NCBI GenBank assembly: GCA_963720235.1
Contig: OY970389.1
Coordinates: 5,084,001-5,148,000, forward strand
Reading direction: 5' to 3'
Source of the DNA: JACMLC01 sp963720235
Lineage (GTDB): Bacteria > Acidobacteriota > Blastocatellia > Pyrinomonadales > Pyrinomonadaceae
DNA: 64,000 nucleotides
Each line of letters begins with the position of its first letter. The stretch's first letter is position 1. Below, one piece after another: positions 1 through 7,378 of the stretch. The notes under the pieces were generated by a model. That model worked only from the letters and a program-made list of their open reading frames with translations. It did not search any database and had not been told where the DNA came from. A program made the translations under genes and the position numbers.

Positions 1-339
1 ACAGTCACCAAGAATGAAACGAACACGATTAAAGGAACACGCGACCAGACCATCACTGGCGACGAGACACACACGGACAAAGCGAATTTTACGCACAAGG
101 TGACGGGCAATTACGAGTTGAAAGTGACGGGCAATCTGACCATAGATGTGACTGGCTCTGTGACTGTGAAGTCTGCTCAGTCAATGACGCATGAGACGCA
201 GATGTCCATGACGAACAAAGCCGGAATGTCTCTCACGAACGAGGCGCAACTCGCCATCACCAATAAAGGTCAGGCTTCAAACACTGTCGAGAGTGGCGGC
301 ATCACGACGGTCAAGGGCGCGCTGGTGAAAGTCAATTAA
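1..339 (+). CDS. VgrG-like spike protein, C-terminal fragment
   Basis: The frame is open from base 1, so only the last 112 residues are present. They form a run of short alternating repeats rich in Thr, Val and Asn (VTGNYELKV, VTGNLTIDV, TGSVTVKS, then MTHETQ/MSMTNK/MSLTNE units). This is the pattern of the triple-stranded beta-helix needle at the end of VgrG/gp5-type tail spikes (DUF2345-like). In contractile injection systems the spike sits under the tube and carries a PAAR tip. A PAAR-like gene lies two genes downstream, which supports the call. The next gene starts 3 bases after the stop. Whether the parent machine is an eCIS or a type VI system cannot be read from this fragment alone; the DUF4157 gene nearby favours eCIS. 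Confidence 0.75.
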   Translation, partial: TVTKNETNTIKGTRDQTITGDETHTDKANFTHKVTGNYELKVTGNLTIDVTGSVTVKSAQSMTHETQMSMTNKAGMSLTNEAQLAITNKGQASNTVESGGITTVKGALVKVN

Positions 340-342
340 AAG

Positions 343-960
343 ATGATGTCCGAGAGCGAGACACACACAACGTATCACGACAACGGGCAGGTGAAAGAAA
401 TCTGCGCGCTCAAAGACGGCAAGCTTGAAGGAGAAGTTGTCACCTACACGGAAGCCGGTCTCATCTCGCAGCAAGCCAGTTTCACGGAAGGGAAGCTCAA
501 CGGCGAGACGACACTTTATGACGAGAATGGATTGGTCGCGCAAAAGATGACTTTTAAAGACGGCCTGCTCGACGGTCAGATGATGATTTACAACGAAGGC
601 GTCTTGCAGGTCACGAGCACGCACAAGGACGGGCAGCAAGAAGGCGAGTTCATTGCGTATGACGAAAATGGAAATGTCGTTCATCGAGCAAACTACAAGA
701 GTGGAAAGCTAAATGGGGAAGCAATGTGGTATGATGCTGGCGGCGTTCTCATCAAGCGGTCGCAGTTTCTGGACGGCAAACTCAACGGCGTCACTAACGA
801 ATATTATCCGAACGGCCAAGTCCAGACCGCTTCACAGTACAAGGCTCATAAACTTCATGGAGAAGTCGTCAGCTACTCGCCGGAAGGGATAGTCATCCAG
901 AGGGCTTATTACATAGACGGCAAGCCCGCGCCCTTTCCAACTCTGCCGCCGCAATCCTGA
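343..960 (+). CDS. MORN-variant repeat protein (YwqK-like)
   Basis: A 205-residue protein made almost wholly of about eight MORN_2-type repeats, each with the pattern Y..nG......f.dGkl.G (for example KDGKLEGEV, TEGKLNGETTLYDENG, LDGKLNGVTNEYYPNGQ). The fold is a solenoid of beta-hairpins. It has no signal peptide or membrane segment. Similar YwqK-like proteins occur beside VgrG, PAAR and toxin genes, where they are thought to act as adaptors or antitoxin-like chaperones; a catalytic role is not expected. Adjacent ATG codons at 343 and 346 are both possible starts. It lies tightly between the spike gene and the PAAR-like gene, so it is probably part of the same operon and helps mount the tip or cargo (inference). 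Confidence 0.8.
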   Translation: MMSESETHTTYHDNGQVKEICALKDGKLEGEVVTYTEAGLISQQASFTEGKLNGETTLYDENGLVAQKMTFKDGLLDGQMMIYNEGVLQVTSTHKDGQQEGEFIAYDENGNVVHRANYKSGKLNGEAMWYDAGGVLIKRSQFLDGKLNGVTNEYYPNGQVQTASQYKAHKLHGEVVSYSPEGIVIQRAYYIDGKPAPFPTLPPQS

Positions 961-999
961 TGCTTTGATAGTCCGGCAGCGAAAGGATGGTCTGAGAAA

Positions 1000-1386
1000 A
1001 TGGGAATGCAAGTATGCATGGGAGCGATGCTGCAATGTAGCTTCGGAGTCGCGCCAAGCTCTTTCGTCGTGCTGCCGCAAAACCGCGTCCTGACCGGAAC
1101 GCCCGACGCAAACATCATGGACAATAAACCGATGGTCAACATCATGCCATTCGGCATGTGCAGTTCGCCGTCGAACCCTGCTGTAATCGCTGCGACTGCC
1201 GCAGCCCTCGGCGTCCTGACGCCCATGCCATGCGTGCCTGTCACGCCTGCTCCGTGGGTCGCTGGTTCGCCCACAGTCTTGCTCGCCAACATGCCCGCGC
1301 TCAATAACACTTCCAAGCTGATGTGCGCGTGGGGCGGAGTCATACAGATTGTCACTCCGGGCGAGTTTACTGTGGCGATTCCTTAG
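1000..1386 (+). CDS. PAAR-like DUF4280 tip protein
   Basis: A 128-residue protein beginning MGMQVCMGAMLQCSFG and continuing through NIMDNKPMVNI, PFGMCSSPSNPAV, LTPMPCVPVTPAPW and a closing KLMCAWGGVI. This order of cysteine-bearing segments is the signature of the DUF4280/DUF4150 PAAR-like family. These proteins cap the VgrG spike with a small metal-stabilised cone, and the conserved cysteines take the place of the His/Cys ligands of classical PAAR. The length is that of a stand-alone tip domain, with no fused toxin. The start at 1000 follows a GGA-type ribosome site at about 985; an alternative ATG lies at 1006. Its place just after spike and MORN genes fits a tip role. Confidence 0.85.
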   Translation: MGMQVCMGAMLQCSFGVAPSSFVVLPQNRVLTGTPDANIMDNKPMVNIMPFGMCSSPSNPAVIAATAAALGVLTPMPCVPVTPAPWVAGSPTVLLANMPALNNTSKLMCAWGGVIQIVTPGEFTVAIP

Positions 1387-1454
1387 CGTCCGTTTTAGAA
1401 CTCAAGCGCGAGACTCAACCTTTGCGTTTTCAAACAAGCACGGGGAGTAAGAAT

Positions 1455-2111
1455 ATGAATTACGATTTTTCATTTAGCCAAAAGAATCTCTTTTTCGCGC
1501 TCGCCGGTTTTGCCTTCGTGGGCATCATGCTTTTTGTGACCGGGTTGCTCATCGGCACAAATTGGAAAGCAGAGCCGAACGCCGCAGCTAATGTGACTGC
1601 TCAACAGCCTGCTGCCGCGCCTGCGCCCGCGCCGCCGCCTGCGCCGCAACAAGAGCCTCTCATGACGATGGATTTGTCCAGACCGGAGGCCGCGCCATTC
1701 GACCTGTTTGCTTCATCGGACGCGCCTGCAACAGTCAAGCAGGCACACGGCAGCCCCGTGAATTTTAATAGCCGGAGAGAGACAACATACGCGCCCGCCT
1801 TGCCGAACGACGGCGAGATAAAAATCATTGAAGAGGCAGAGCCTTCCGCCAACGAGACGGACGAGACGCCGGATTATTCAGTTCAGGTGGGAGTCTTCGC
1901 ATCCGAGAGTGATGCTCATCTGATGGTTCGGCAGTTGCAGAGAAAGGGCTACACGCCAATCGTGCTCGCGGCCAGTGATGACAAGTCCAGATTGTTGTAT
2001 TCCGTCAGGATAGGAACTTACAGGAACCAGACAGAGGCCGCGACGGCTGCTTCCAACATCGCTGATCAGGAAAAGCTCAAAGCGGTTGTGCGCCCGCTCG
2101 GCTCGCTTTAA
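1455..2111 (+). CDS. Membrane-anchored SPOR-domain protein
   Basis: 218 residues: a short cytoplasmic N-terminus, one membrane helix (about residues 11-33, FFALAGFAFVGIMLFVTGLLIG), a Pro/Ala-rich linker, and a C-terminal SPOR domain of about 75 residues (YSVQVGVF...RQLQRKGY...LYSVRIGTY...A..A). SPOR domains bind denuded peptidoglycan glycan strands, so the protein should sit in the inner membrane with its SPOR domain in the periplasm. I chose the ATG at 1455 because it begins the hydrophobic segment directly and follows a GGGAG site; upstream extension in frame would overlap the PAAR-like gene. In this setting it might help the injection machine cross or anchor to the wall (inference); a housekeeping division role is equally possible. 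Confidence 0.8.
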   Translation: MNYDFSFSQKNLFFALAGFAFVGIMLFVTGLLIGTNWKAEPNAAANVTAQQPAAAPAPAPPPAPQQEPLMTMDLSRPEAAPFDLFASSDAPATVKQAHGSPVNFNSRRETTYAPALPNDGEIKIIEEAEPSANETDETPDYSVQVGVFASESDAHLMVRQLQRKGYTPIVLAASDDKSRLLYSVRIGTYRNQTEAATAASNIADQEKLKAVVRPLGSL

Positions 2112-2265
2112 ATGCGCTGCGGATGTGCCGCGATGAGAGACAAGATATTCGTAGTTATTCTGATTTGATGAGTGTAAACTCTTCCGGCGATGTTGAGTCA
2201 AAACATCCTCGCATTCCGGCAAACTGATTGACGCTGCATTACAGGCAGCGTTGAGGATTAAGCTG

Positions 2266-2991
2266 ATGAACAAATCATCACAGCCTCTACAAAGAGCTTC
2301 TTCAATCCGCTCTGCTTCGACAGCAACGCACAAGAGCGGCGTTGTCCATCCGTCCGCGCGAACTCCTGTTGCGCCTCCTGTGTACAGGCCGCAGCCTGCG
2401 CAGCCAGCCGCGCAAGCGAAGATGCGCGCCCCCGCTCAGTTGCCGCGCGCGACTCCCGCGAGGGCTGCCAGCGGCATCATACAGGCGAACATCATCGGCG
2501 GCACACATGCCTTGCAGGCACGCCTCGCGTTCCTGCGCCCTCAAGCGAACATGCCTAAAGGAACTCAAAGCATTCAGCGCAAGAGCGGGTCGGGCGTAGA
2601 AGCTTTTCAAGTCCCGCTTCAACCAAAGAGCGGCGGCCAGCCAATCCCTGAGCAAGTCCGCGCCAAGATGGAAACGGCCTTCGGCATGGACTTCTCGGAC
2701 GTGCGCGTGCATGTCGGGCAAGAGGCGTCTTCCATCGGCGCGATAGCTTACACTTGGGGAACGAACATACACTTCGCGCCGGGCCAGTACAACCCGCACA
2801 CCATTCAGGGCCAAAAGCTTTTGGGCCACGAACTGTGGCATGTCGTCCAGCAGAAATCAGGCCGCGTCAGCAATCCATTCGGCTCAGGCGTCGCTGTCGT
2901 GCAGGATCACGCGCTCGAAGCCGAAGCAGACCGCATGGGCGTCAAGGCTGCGATGACTGTGTTAGTGCAAAAGCCCAGCGATGGCCGGTAA
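2266..2991 (+). CDS. DUF4157 (eCIS core domain) protein, putative zinc peptidase
   Basis: 241 residues. The first ~125 are low-complexity and Pro/Gln-rich and contain one VAPPVYRPQ repeat plus an SIQRK motif. The C-terminal half is a DUF4157 domain: IPEQVRAKMETAFGMDFSDVRVHVG, then GHELWHVVQQ with H188-E189-x-x-H192 and a downstream EAEAD (about 218-222) that could supply the third zinc ligand. DUF4157 is the hallmark domain of extracellular contractile injection systems. The ATG at 2266 is preceded by GAGG; a TTG at 2251 is less likely. The gene lies directly before four genes sharing its N-terminal repeat, which suggests a cargo or carrier function. Peptidase activity is inferred from the motif only. 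Confidence 0.85.
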   Translation: MNKSSQPLQRASSIRSASTATHKSGVVHPSARTPVAPPVYRPQPAQPAAQAKMRAPAQLPRATPARAASGIIQANIIGGTHALQARLAFLRPQANMPKGTQSIQRKSGSGVEAFQVPLQPKSGGQPIPEQVRAKMETAFGMDFSDVRVHVGQEASSIGAIAYTWGTNIHFAPGQYNPHTIQGQKLLGHELWHVVQQKSGRVSNPFGSGVAVVQDHALEAEADRMGVKAAMTVLVQKPSDGR

Positions 2992-3005
2992 AGGGGGCAA
3001 AGACA

Positions 3006-3992
3006 ATGAGACCGCAAAGTAATATGTTTCCGCAGGCGCAAGGGGCGAAGCAAACGCCTGCTCGGACGCCCGGCAATCCGCAACTTAGGCCAGGTGTGTT
3101 ACAAGGGAAGCCTGCGATAGCTTCTCAGAATCGGCAGCCGCCAGTTGCGCCGCCGGTCTATCGTCCTCAGAACACACCAAAAACTGTGCAACCCAAAATG
3201 CCGAACGTCGCACAGACTCGGCAACCGCCGCCAGTTGCGCCTCCGGTCTATCGTCCACAGCCAACGCCACATGCTGTGCAGCAGAAGGCAGCCATTGGTC
3301 GTCAGCCGCCGCGAGCCGTTAACACGCCCGCCAGACCTGTCGCGCCGCACGTCCACCGTCCGCAGCAACATCAACCCATGCAACCCAAGTTGGCAGCCAA
3401 CGTGCCTGCGCGCAAGCCCCCTGTCGCGCCGCCGGTCTATCGTCCCACTCCATCAATCCAGCGCAAATGCCAGTGTGGAGCGAAGTGCGCTTGTCGCGGC
3501 CAACGCAATGTTCAGCCTATGACAGGAGTCATTCAGAGAGTAGATGACCCCTGCTTTATACCGGACTGGGCAAATCCTCCGTATGAGAACCTTCTGGTAC
3601 ATGAACGGGCGACCTACAACGTTGGCCCCGGCCTTCATTTCAACAATGCGCAGAAGGACGAAATATATGTAGAAAACCGGAACACAAATAATCCGGGCAA
3701 CAACATCACAATCACGGTCACAGGCTCCAATCAAGTAGTCGAAAGCGATGGCGATAATAGTCTCCTCATCACTAAACGAGATGTGACGTTTGCTATTGCG
3801 AACGTTGACCATGTGGTCGAACTTCATAGGGGAGGATGCAACTCCTGCCTCAATGCTCAGGTTCTCGCCGAAAGCGCGAATGTGGGAGCAGTCTATGGAG
3901 GAGGGAAGTGGATATATGATCCCAAGACCGGAAAAAAATACACGGACAACCCAGGCAACCGGAGAAAGTTCAACCTGAACATGTATCCATGA
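3006..3992 (+). CDS. Putative eCIS cargo with HNH-like nuclease C-terminus
   Basis: 328 residues. Residues about 40-170 hold four copies of a Pro-rich repeat (R.PPVAPPVYRPQ....VQ.K, the third degenerate as VAPHVHRPQ), then a cysteine cluster SIQRKCQCGAKCACRG and a GVIQR motif. QRKC.C clusters of this type are seen in DUF4157-family eCIS proteins. The C-terminal domain (about 185-328) ends with VDHVVELHRGG and, 15 residues after the Asp-His pair (268-269), an Asn in CLNAQVL; this matches the DH..PL..GG...N..L core of HNH/ENDO VII nucleases. It has no signal peptide. The start at 3006 lies 14 bases after the previous stop. Cargo status is inferred from the shared N-terminus and gene order. No immunity-like gene follows. 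Confidence 0.7.
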   Translation: MRPQSNMFPQAQGAKQTPARTPGNPQLRPGVLQGKPAIASQNRQPPVAPPVYRPQNTPKTVQPKMPNVAQTRQPPPVAPPVYRPQPTPHAVQQKAAIGRQPPRAVNTPARPVAPHVHRPQQHQPMQPKLAANVPARKPPVAPPVYRPTPSIQRKCQCGAKCACRGQRNVQPMTGVIQRVDDPCFIPDWANPPYENLLVHERATYNVGPGLHFNNAQKDEIYVENRNTNNPGNNITITVTGSNQVVESDGDNSLLITKRDVTFAIANVDHVVELHRGGCNSCLNAQVLAESANVGAVYGGGKWIYDPKTGKKYTDNPGNRRKFNLNMYP

Positions 3993-4111
3993 CGGGCAGC
4001 CGAAGTCAGTGTGCCAATAATCAATTTTCTTTGAAGTATTAAAAAGTGGCCGATGCCACTGGATAGTTGAACTGTGTGGAGAGCGTGAAGCCGAAAAGCA
4101 ATCGGAAGATA

Positions 4112-4837
4112 ATGAACGAGAGATTGCGGCAATCGAATCAGCCATCCCGCTCGCCAGTCGCGCCTCCGGTCTATCGTCCACAGCCCGTGCCAAAGGTCTT
4201 GCAAACAAAAAAGGCAAATGAAAGCCAGAATGCTTTGCAGTCCCGGATAATCTCAACCCGACCCGTCATCGCGCCGCACGTCTCTCCGACACGTCTGCAA
4301 TCCGCAGTTACGCTGCCGGCAATGAATCCTGTTCAACCAAAAGCCATTGATAATCGAATCCGGCAAATAGCTCCGCCTGCGCCTACGCGCCTGTTAGCGC
4401 AGCGAGCAGTCGTTCAAAGGTTTAAGTCAGGCATTGTGCAGGCGACAAAGTTCTATCCGAATCTGCATCCGGGCGCGGCAGTTCCTGTGGAGAGGAGCAA
4501 CATTTTCACCCTCGATAGTTTTGCGAACCAGTACAGGCTGCACCGCGCCGGCACGCACAGCGTCAACGTCCCAAACATGAAATATAACTTTGTGCGCACC
4601 AGAGCAGGCGAGATGCTGCTGCACAATCGTTACCGTCATCCTTCACTGGCCGAAGGGCAGCAGGTGCTCTACGCGGGCGAGGTATTTTTCAACAACGGCA
4701 ACCTGCAATGGTGGAGCAACGGCTCAGGGCATTATCAACCGGATGCGGACGGAGCAGAGCAGGCTAACTTGCCGATGGATAATTTCTACAGCTACCAGCA
4801 GATTATCAAGGGCGAGCATCTACGCAGGAGAGGATGA
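4112..4837 (+). CDS. Putative eCIS cargo, unknown C-terminal domain (GHYQPD)
   Basis: 241 residues. The N-terminus has one intact repeat, SPVAPPVYRPQPVPKVLQTK, and a decayed second one (IAPHV), then VVQRFKSGIVQATK, the short Gln-Arg signature that closes the Pro-rich part in sister genes. The C-terminal ~110 residues contain HRAGTHSVNVPNMKYNFVRT, a long hydrophilic beta-rich stretch, and WWSNGSGHYQPD near residue 200, followed by LPMDNFYSYQ. I do not recognise the family with confidence; the GHY.P motif recalls C-terminal domains of polymorphic toxins. I chose the ATG at 4112, preceded by GGAAG, over an upstream TTG. Function is not assigned; cargo role is inferred from the shared N-terminus and position. 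Confidence 0.65.
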   Translation: MNERLRQSNQPSRSPVAPPVYRPQPVPKVLQTKKANESQNALQSRIISTRPVIAPHVSPTRLQSAVTLPAMNPVQPKAIDNRIRQIAPPAPTRLLAQRAVVQRFKSGIVQATKFYPNLHPGAAVPVERSNIFTLDSFANQYRLHRAGTHSVNVPNMKYNFVRTRAGEMLLHNRYRHPSLAEGQQVLYAGEVFFNNGNLQWWSNGSGHYQPDADGAEQANLPMDNFYSYQQIIKGEHLRRRG

Positions 4838-4844
4838 GGTCGCC

Positions 4845-5825
4845 ATGAACTCGACAAACAAAAAACCGCCGGGCGCGCAGGGCAGCCCGCAGCAATTTAA
4901 GCGACCGACCTCGCCCGCACAGCAATTCAAACCGGGTGTCGCGCAGTCGAAAAACGCCGCTGCTCCGCCAAACGTGAGGCAGCCCGTCGCGCCTCCTGTG
5001 TACAGGCCGCAGCAAGCGAAGCCGCCTGTGGTGCAGCAGAAAACGGCCAACCCTTTACAGATGAGAACGCAGCCGGTTGCTCCGCCGGTTTATCGTCCGC
5101 AGCCCTTGCCCAAAGTGCTACAGACGAAGAAGCCTGTCTCGCCTCAGTCAGGGAATCAATCAAAGCAAACGCCAGCCGCTCCTCCCGCTCAACGGCCTCA
5201 GCCAGCGTCCAAAGTCTTGCAGCCGCGAATGCCAAATCCACTGGCTGCTCTGCCTGCTCATCGGCACGCCAACGCTGCGCCTCATGGGATGACTAGAGCA
5301 GCAACTATACAGTTAGCGAAATACCGTCGTACCGCTCAGAACACAACAACATTCGTCGAGATAGATGAATTGAATGGCACTTACAAAGCCAAAGGTTGGA
5401 AGCAGACAGGCGAGCAGAGAGTGAACATTACAGGGTCTTTGGAAACCAAGGCCGATCCTAATGACAACAAACGAAGAGTGATAGGCAACATCAAGAGCAC
5501 ACCCAAGCGTACAGGAGTCGGAACACTGCTCATCTATGAGTTCGTTCAAGATGCAATCAAAGCTGGCATCACAACCGTCGGCACAGACCTCTCCGCGCTT
5601 GAAGCAGGCACGCCGGAGTTTTATAAATCACTCGGATTAGCTCCCACACCGCAGCAATCGCAGAACGTGCTGGGATTAATCAGAGGTGGACTGAATCTAA
5701 CTCAGGGCCAGATTGATAACATGTTGTATGCGGGGCGGCTGGACAATTCTCCACAGGTTGTTTTGAACAACATTCAGAACGCCGTGACAAGGTGGCAAAC
5801 AGACATGGATGACCAAAGAATTTGA
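4845..5825 (+). CDS. Putative eCIS cargo with GNAT acetyltransferase C-terminus
   Basis: 326 residues. The first ~155 are Pro/Gln-rich, with two intact VAPPVYRPQ repeats, one degenerate repeat (AAPPAQRPQ) and a closing TIQLAK. The C-terminal part resembles a GNAT fold: a basic strand region, then the acetyl-CoA pyrophosphate loop R222-T-G-V-G-T at the start of a helix (KRTGVGTLLIYEFV), and a later EFYKSLGL element, the usual GNAT strand 6/7 signature. A helical tail of ~60 residues follows. The start ATG is 7 bases after the previous stop behind GGAGAGGATGAGG, so the pair is likely co-translated. Target and direction of transfer are unknown. Protein acetylation of a host target would fit an effector, but that is inference. 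Confidence 0.7.
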   Translation: MNSTNKKPPGAQGSPQQFKRPTSPAQQFKPGVAQSKNAAAPPNVRQPVAPPVYRPQQAKPPVVQQKTANPLQMRTQPVAPPVYRPQPLPKVLQTKKPVSPQSGNQSKQTPAAPPAQRPQPASKVLQPRMPNPLAALPAHRHANAAPHGMTRAATIQLAKYRRTAQNTTTFVEIDELNGTYKAKGWKQTGEQRVNITGSLETKADPNDNKRRVIGNIKSTPKRTGVGTLLIYEFVQDAIKAGITTVGTDLSALEAGTPEFYKSLGLAPTPQQSQNVLGLIRGGLNLTQGQIDNMLYAGRLDNSPQVVLNNIQNAVTRWQTDMDDQRI

Positions 5826-5851
5826 TGCGACTTAAGAAGGTTGACATTAAC

Positions 5852-7285
5852 ATGAAGCAAAGCAAGAACGGACTTATGCCAGCACACAGCGCACATCCAT
5901 TGCGCGGTCAACTGGTTGGCCGACCGCAGCCACACAGGCCGAATGTCATGCAGCCCAGGTTGGCAACAGCTTCGCAGCCGAAGCAGCCACCCGTCGCTCC
6001 GCCCGTTTACAGACCACAGCCAACTCCAAAGGTCTTGCAAACCAAGAGCGCAAGTGAGCGGCAACCGCAATCGCGGCAATCGCAACGCCAGCCCGTTGCT
6101 CCTCCTTCACCCTATCGCCCGCAGCCTCTTCCCAGATGCCTGCAACCGAAAGCGTCGGCCACGCAGCCATCGCCTGCAAACCAATCAAAACCTGCTCCGG
6201 TCGCGCCTCCTCCCTACAGACCGCAGCCGACGCCGAAAGTCTTACAAGCAAGAATGAAAGATGGTCGGCATCCTTCAACTGTCGAGTTACGCCCGCCCTT
6301 GATGAAGTCGCGCCAAGCATCGCAGGTGGCACAGCGTCAAACCGTCTTGCCGCTGACAGCACCGACCGCAAAAAACGCTTCCCTCGCGCCGCGAAAATTT
6401 TCAGGTAAAGGCAGCCGACTCATCATCCAAATGATGAAAGCCGATGAGATATATGTGGGAAATAGGTACAAGTACAACGACGTTTCGACCGGGGAAACGC
6501 TAATCGGCACTTTGATGAGCAAGGGCTTTGGTTGGTATACATTTGATACCGGCAAGGCTCACGGGGCAGAGCAGGTTATCTCATTAGCTTCAGCCGCTAT
6601 CGCAATATCATCATCGTCATCATCATCATCATCGTCATCATCATCGTCATCATCTTCTTCTTCTGTTGGAAGCATGTCCGAGGAAGAAGCGAGCGTATAT
6701 TCGCAGCGCAGCGCTTCTCCCGACTCTCCAAGGTTATTCAGCAGTCTCGGCGGAAGAAGCCAAAATGTGTTGGGTACGTATCAAGCGAATAAATCAGAGA
6801 TAGGTCAAATTAATACTTCAGAGGGCTTGGCCGCAGTCGTGAATACGTTTGACACGGCGAACAATTCCGCTGCTAATACGACTGTTCTACTCAAAGGGCC
6901 AGATGACAAAGTTTATACCTTAGGCCAAATGGGAACTGCTACGGCAGTCAAATTAGCTGTCAACAGGTTTACGGCTGGCGAGGGAGATGAGAGGGAAAGA
7001 TTTGATATCCGCACCTTACCGACAGTTCAAAGCCTGTGGAAGGGAATAGCCAATGTGCATACGGAGATGCATATTCTCCACACACTGACCGGCGGAGATG
7101 AAAATAAAATAAATGGCTGTTTGAAAGGCTATACTTTAGTTGTTGATAAGCCGGTTTGTGGCGACTGTTATCCCTTCGTCGTGAGGGCCAATCCTGCTGA
7201 GGTTAGAGATTCGACCGATTTTCAGAACGTAGGTGCTGGTCAAAGACTAAAATGGTCTGGTTGGGCAAACCCATTCAATCTATAG
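5852..7285 (+). CDS. Putative eCIS cargo with cytidine-deaminase-like C-terminus
   Basis: 477 residues, the largest of the set. Three VAPP(.)YRPQ repeats and a GRPQPHRP relative fill the first ~140 residues. A tract of 19 consecutive serines (codons TCA/TCG/TCT, bases 6608-6664) lies in the middle and probably acts as a linker. The C-terminus has H403-T-E405 in NVHTEMHIL and C436-G-D-C439 in KPVCGDCYPF, spaced 33 residues apart. This is the HxE ... CxxC zinc site of the nucleoside/nucleic-acid deaminase fold used by many polymorphic toxins. The catalytic Glu and three zinc ligands are present. The ATG at 5852 follows AAGAAGG; TTG/ATG at 5822/5825 would overlap the previous gene. Whether it acts on free nucleosides, DNA or RNA cannot be told. 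Confidence 0.72.
   Translation: MKQSKNGLMPAHSAHPLRGQLVGRPQPHRPNVMQPRLATASQPKQPPVAPPVYRPQPTPKVLQTKSASERQPQSRQSQRQPVAPPSPYRPQPLPRCLQPKASATQPSPANQSKPAPVAPPPYRPQPTPKVLQARMKDGRHPSTVELRPPLMKSRQASQVAQRQTVLPLTAPTAKNASLAPRKFSGKGSRLIIQMMKADEIYVGNRYKYNDVSTGETLIGTLMSKGFGWYTFDTGKAHGAEQVISLASAAIAISSSSSSSSSSSSSSSSSSSVGSMSEEEASVYSQRSASPDSPRLFSSLGGRSQNVLGTYQANKSEIGQINTSEGLAAVVNTFDTANNSAANTTVLLKGPDDKVYTLGQMGTATAVKLAVNRFTAGEGDERERFDIRTLPTVQSLWKGIANVHTEMHILHTLTGGDENKINGCLKGYTLVVDKPVCGDCYPFVVRANPAEVRDSTDFQNVGAGQRLKWSGWANPFNL
6608..6664 (+). repeat. Trinucleotide (TCA/TCG/TCT)19 poly-Ser tract
   Basis: Nineteen serine codons in a row inside the deaminase-like cargo gene: fifteen TCA/TCG in an irregular order followed by four TCT. 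It encodes a flexible poly-Ser linker between the Pro-rich N-terminal part and the C-terminal domain. Length changes here would alter the linker but not the reading frame. Confidence 0.9.
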
Positions 7286-7378
7286 TTTCGTTTCAAGCTC
7301 AGGTTGCGTCTGTCGGGTTATAGTTCTTCGGGCATCTTGACCCGACCTTAAAGTTTGAACTCAGGAGGCTTGATTCTA

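Noticed and set aside
3453..4256. 267-codon minus-strand frame across two cargo genes
   Set aside because: Antisense to two well-supported genes with repeated motifs; no domain seen.
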